A stretch of 64,000 nt of DNA from assembly GCF_005405125.1 (NCBI RefSeq), contig NZ_BJDL01000008.1, forward strand, positions 1-64,000, in the 5' to 3' direction. Positions 62,257-64,000 of this stretch are shown here, in pieces; position 1 is the first letter of the stretch; every line of letters starts with the position of its first letter. The notes below the pieces were generated by a model. The model worked only from the letters and a program-made list of their open reading frames with translations. It was not told the origin of the DNA and did no database searches. The DNA comes from Lactiplantibacillus songbeiensis (GTDB lineage Bacteria > Bacillota > Bacilli > Lactobacillales > Lactobacillaceae). The position numbers and the translations under genes were made by a program.

Positions 62257-64000
62257 ATTTACAGTCAATTATTTGGCAAGGACTGAAGTACGTGAAACGT
62301 TCAGTTATCTAATAAAGAGTCCAAGCTACATTCTTGGTTTCCGTGGTCCTTAAAAGTAACAAGTAAACGACAATTTGTTTATGTGACGGATAGTCTTAGC
62401 TGGAATATAAAACAACTTGAAGCCCAACATTACGGTGTTATGTCTATTCTCATCCTGTGAGAGCACTAATATTCTTTGGCTTGAATAAGCTTTTAGGCAA
62501 TCTTACTCAATAAATAGCAGTCGTTAACCAAGTAATCATGGCTAAGAGGAATCAATTTGTTTTTTTAATAATTTTCGATGACGTCATGCAGATAAGACCA
62601 AAAGAAGTTTGTTGGGCTAGTTTACTTTGAATACGATCCTATATTGTTGTGCCTAGTTCACTAACGTAAGCTAATGCTTTTCTCTGATACTGTTATATAG
62701 AACACTCGTTAATACTATATTGGTTATAATGTGATATACTAAAATGGAACTTCTTATCTAGTTAAGAATATATACGAATTTTTATAGCGGTGTTTTTTTG
62801 TGATTAGGTCTGTATGTTGATTTTTTTAATAGATACAATGCTTTAATACAGTGAGGTCAGATTAAAATTTGAAGCAGGAAATAAGCGGGATTTATCAGGT
62901 ATTGCAATAGTGCTTATGTGAGTATTTAAAGAGAGAGGTCAATGCTGACGAATATTGGAAATTAAAGCATCAAGGAATACTGAGGAGGTGTTATGGGTTT
63001 CGGTTTCGTTGTTTTAATGGGGAATACAGGCTCGACTAACGTTTTATGAGTGGATTTTTCCGAATGTTGTCCATCTTTTCACAATCCAGAATCAGGAAAC
63101 TTCCAGATATCATATTCATTGTTGCATGGTAGTCAGGCCTGAAGAGGAGAGAAAAGATTGATGAATAGCGAAATCGACTAGTAAAACAATAATTCTTGGA
63201 TATATATATATTCGAGGGCACCTATTATTGAATCTTGAGGTGTTAGTGAAAGTGTTCCAGTTTGAAAGAAAAATATAAAACTGAATAAGAATCATCATTA
63301 GGAAAAAGTAAGTAAATATATATGATCTTGATACACCCCTAAATCACTGAAGGCGAACAGAATCGATGGGGTGGAACCGTATGCGGGTGATTAAGACGCA
63401 TGTATTGGCTCTGGAAACCGGATTGCGAAAGCAATCTGGGCTGCAAAGCTATGGGAGACACCTGATGTCATACTAGCGGTAGTTGATTTTTGGAATGTAC
63501 AAAATTTGATGGCGCCGGATTGGTAATCAGTAGTGACTCTAAAAGAAATTGGTGAATGAGATCATAAAAAGATGCAAACTGACATCGTAGGAATTATTAT
63601 CGACCTGCATGCGCCGGATGTACTAACCAAAGAAGCAAGCATGGAAACTGTTGAAGAATGAGAAACGTTGAAACTAATAATAGCTAAATGTTTAAACTGG
63701 TCATTTGCAATGAATCTTGATTCTTAAGTGATCAGATTTTTATCCTCTTAAAAGAAGAAACTAAGACGTAATACGTTTTGTATTAGGATTGACGTTTTTA
63801 ACGAAATAGTTGGTTTAAATGAACGTAATCATATGGCACTATAGAACGCACGTTCTTAGCCAGCAATATTAAATTATTGAGAAGAGTTGTCAAAAAAGTG
63901 GAAGTATCAGATTTGGATAAATTGTATGTAAAAATGAAACAGGTTCAGCGGGATTGTGAAAGCAAAGATAACGGGTGTTTAATGACGTTGGGGACACCTA
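62257..64000. other. 1.7-kb region without convincing genes, rich in hairpins
   Basis: No frame has both a ribosome-binding site and protein-like length. From about 62740 on, short stems follow each other: TTCTTA/TAAGAA (62752-62769), CACCT/AGGTG (63220-63242), CACCCC/GGGGTG (63334-63373), CCGGATTGC-GAAA-GCAATCTGG (63418-63439), GAATC/GATTC (63714-63725), TAATAC/GTATTA (63770-63786), GAACG/CGTTC (63845-63856) and GGTGT/ACACC at the right edge. A TGATATACT box lies at 62732-62740. It may be a large structured RNA or decayed mobile DNA. Confidence 0.4.
62993..63049 (+). CDS. Possible 18-residue peptide (MGFGFVVLMGNTGSTNVL)
   Basis: GAGGAGGTGTT directly before ATG is one of the best ribosome-binding sites in this region, and the frame is short and hydrophobic in its first half. 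There is no homologue I recognise and no clear promoter close by. It may be chance, or a truncated gene start. Confidence 0.25.
   Translation: MGFGFVVLMGNTGSTNVL

Noticed and set aside
62300-62460. An open stretch of about 55 codons that looks protein-like
   Set aside because: It has no start codon with a ribosome-binding site and no recognisable family; in AT-rich DNA this length can occur by chance. It might be a gene fragment.
63366-63460. A group II intron domain V-like sequence (ACCGTATGCGG..CGCATGT)
   Set aside because: The two strands pair imperfectly, with a three-base bulge. No branch-point domain, maturase gene or boundary motif is visible; I prefer an unassigned structured region.
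63820-64000. A reading frame open to the right edge, with DLDKLYVKMKQVQRD
   Set aside because: It lacks a convincing start and is cut by the window edge; it overlaps the hairpin-rich region, so it cannot be called either way.

Overview
The window is the chromosomal replication-origin region of a lactic acid bacterium, most likely of the Lactiplantibacillus plantarum group. This rests on the gene order rpmH-dnaA-dnaN-yaaA-recF-gyrB-gyrA-rpsF-ssb-rpsR-gdpP-rplI-dnaC, a glgBCDAP-pullulanase operon followed by pgmB and maltose phosphorylase, and the walRK-yycHIJ-htrA-rlmH cluster. All are typical low-GC Firmicute arrangements with lactobacillus-type proteins. The species call is an inference from recall; no database was searched.

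Layout. Positions 1-6749 (minus strand) hold the left arm beside the origin: mnmG, mnmE, jag, yidC, rnpA and rpmH. Positions 6750-8791 hold a bipartite oriC around dnaA, with DnaA boxes on both sides and a DnaA-trio-like unwinding element before dnaN. Positions 8792-22876 hold replication, gyrase, single-strand-binding, ribosomal and cyclic-di-AMP genes. Positions 22988-31000 hold a short UvrA paralogue, a membrane-anchored nuclease with a partner lipoprotein, an MFS transporter and proBA. Positions 31239-46001 hold glycogen synthesis and breakdown (glgBCDAP, pullulanase), a HAD phosphatase, and pgmB-mapA, which would feed maltose through maltose phosphorylase and beta-phosphoglucomutase. A probable small RNA lies between the pullulanase and HAD genes. 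Positions 47380-55962 hold tRNA-Lys(CTT), the essential WalRK system with its regulators, HtrA and RlmH.

Chromosome-organisation signals are unusually clear. There is one perfect 16-bp parS palindrome at proB and two perfect 14-bp Noc-type palindromes before rpsF and walR. A second dense DnaA-box cluster lies just upstream of rlmH. Six copies of a roughly 160-390 bp, hairpin-rich, MITE-like intergenic repeat are spread through the first 47 kb.

From the last codons of rlmH onwards (55.94-64.0 kb) the DNA changes character. It becomes AT-rich and gene-poor, and repeats of the rlmH 3' end recur at 56.06, 58.29, 60.54 (degraded) and 61.88 kb. At 56.06, 58.29 and 61.88 kb the repeats still encode the RlmH C-terminus SPYHK-stop. 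This is the signature of staphylococcal-cassette (SCC)-like insertion at rlmH, here in a lactobacillus and without a recombinase in view. Cargo between the repeats includes an ImmA/IrrE-DUF4411 toxin-antitoxin-like pair, a divergent MerR-SDR pair, a tiny hydrophobic peptide gene whose mRNA seems to start with a tRNA-like minihelix, and a lipoprotein. Beyond the last repeat lie a two-repeat type I-E CRISPR remnant and about 1.7 kb with no convincing gene but many hairpins, which may encode a large structured RNA running off the right edge.
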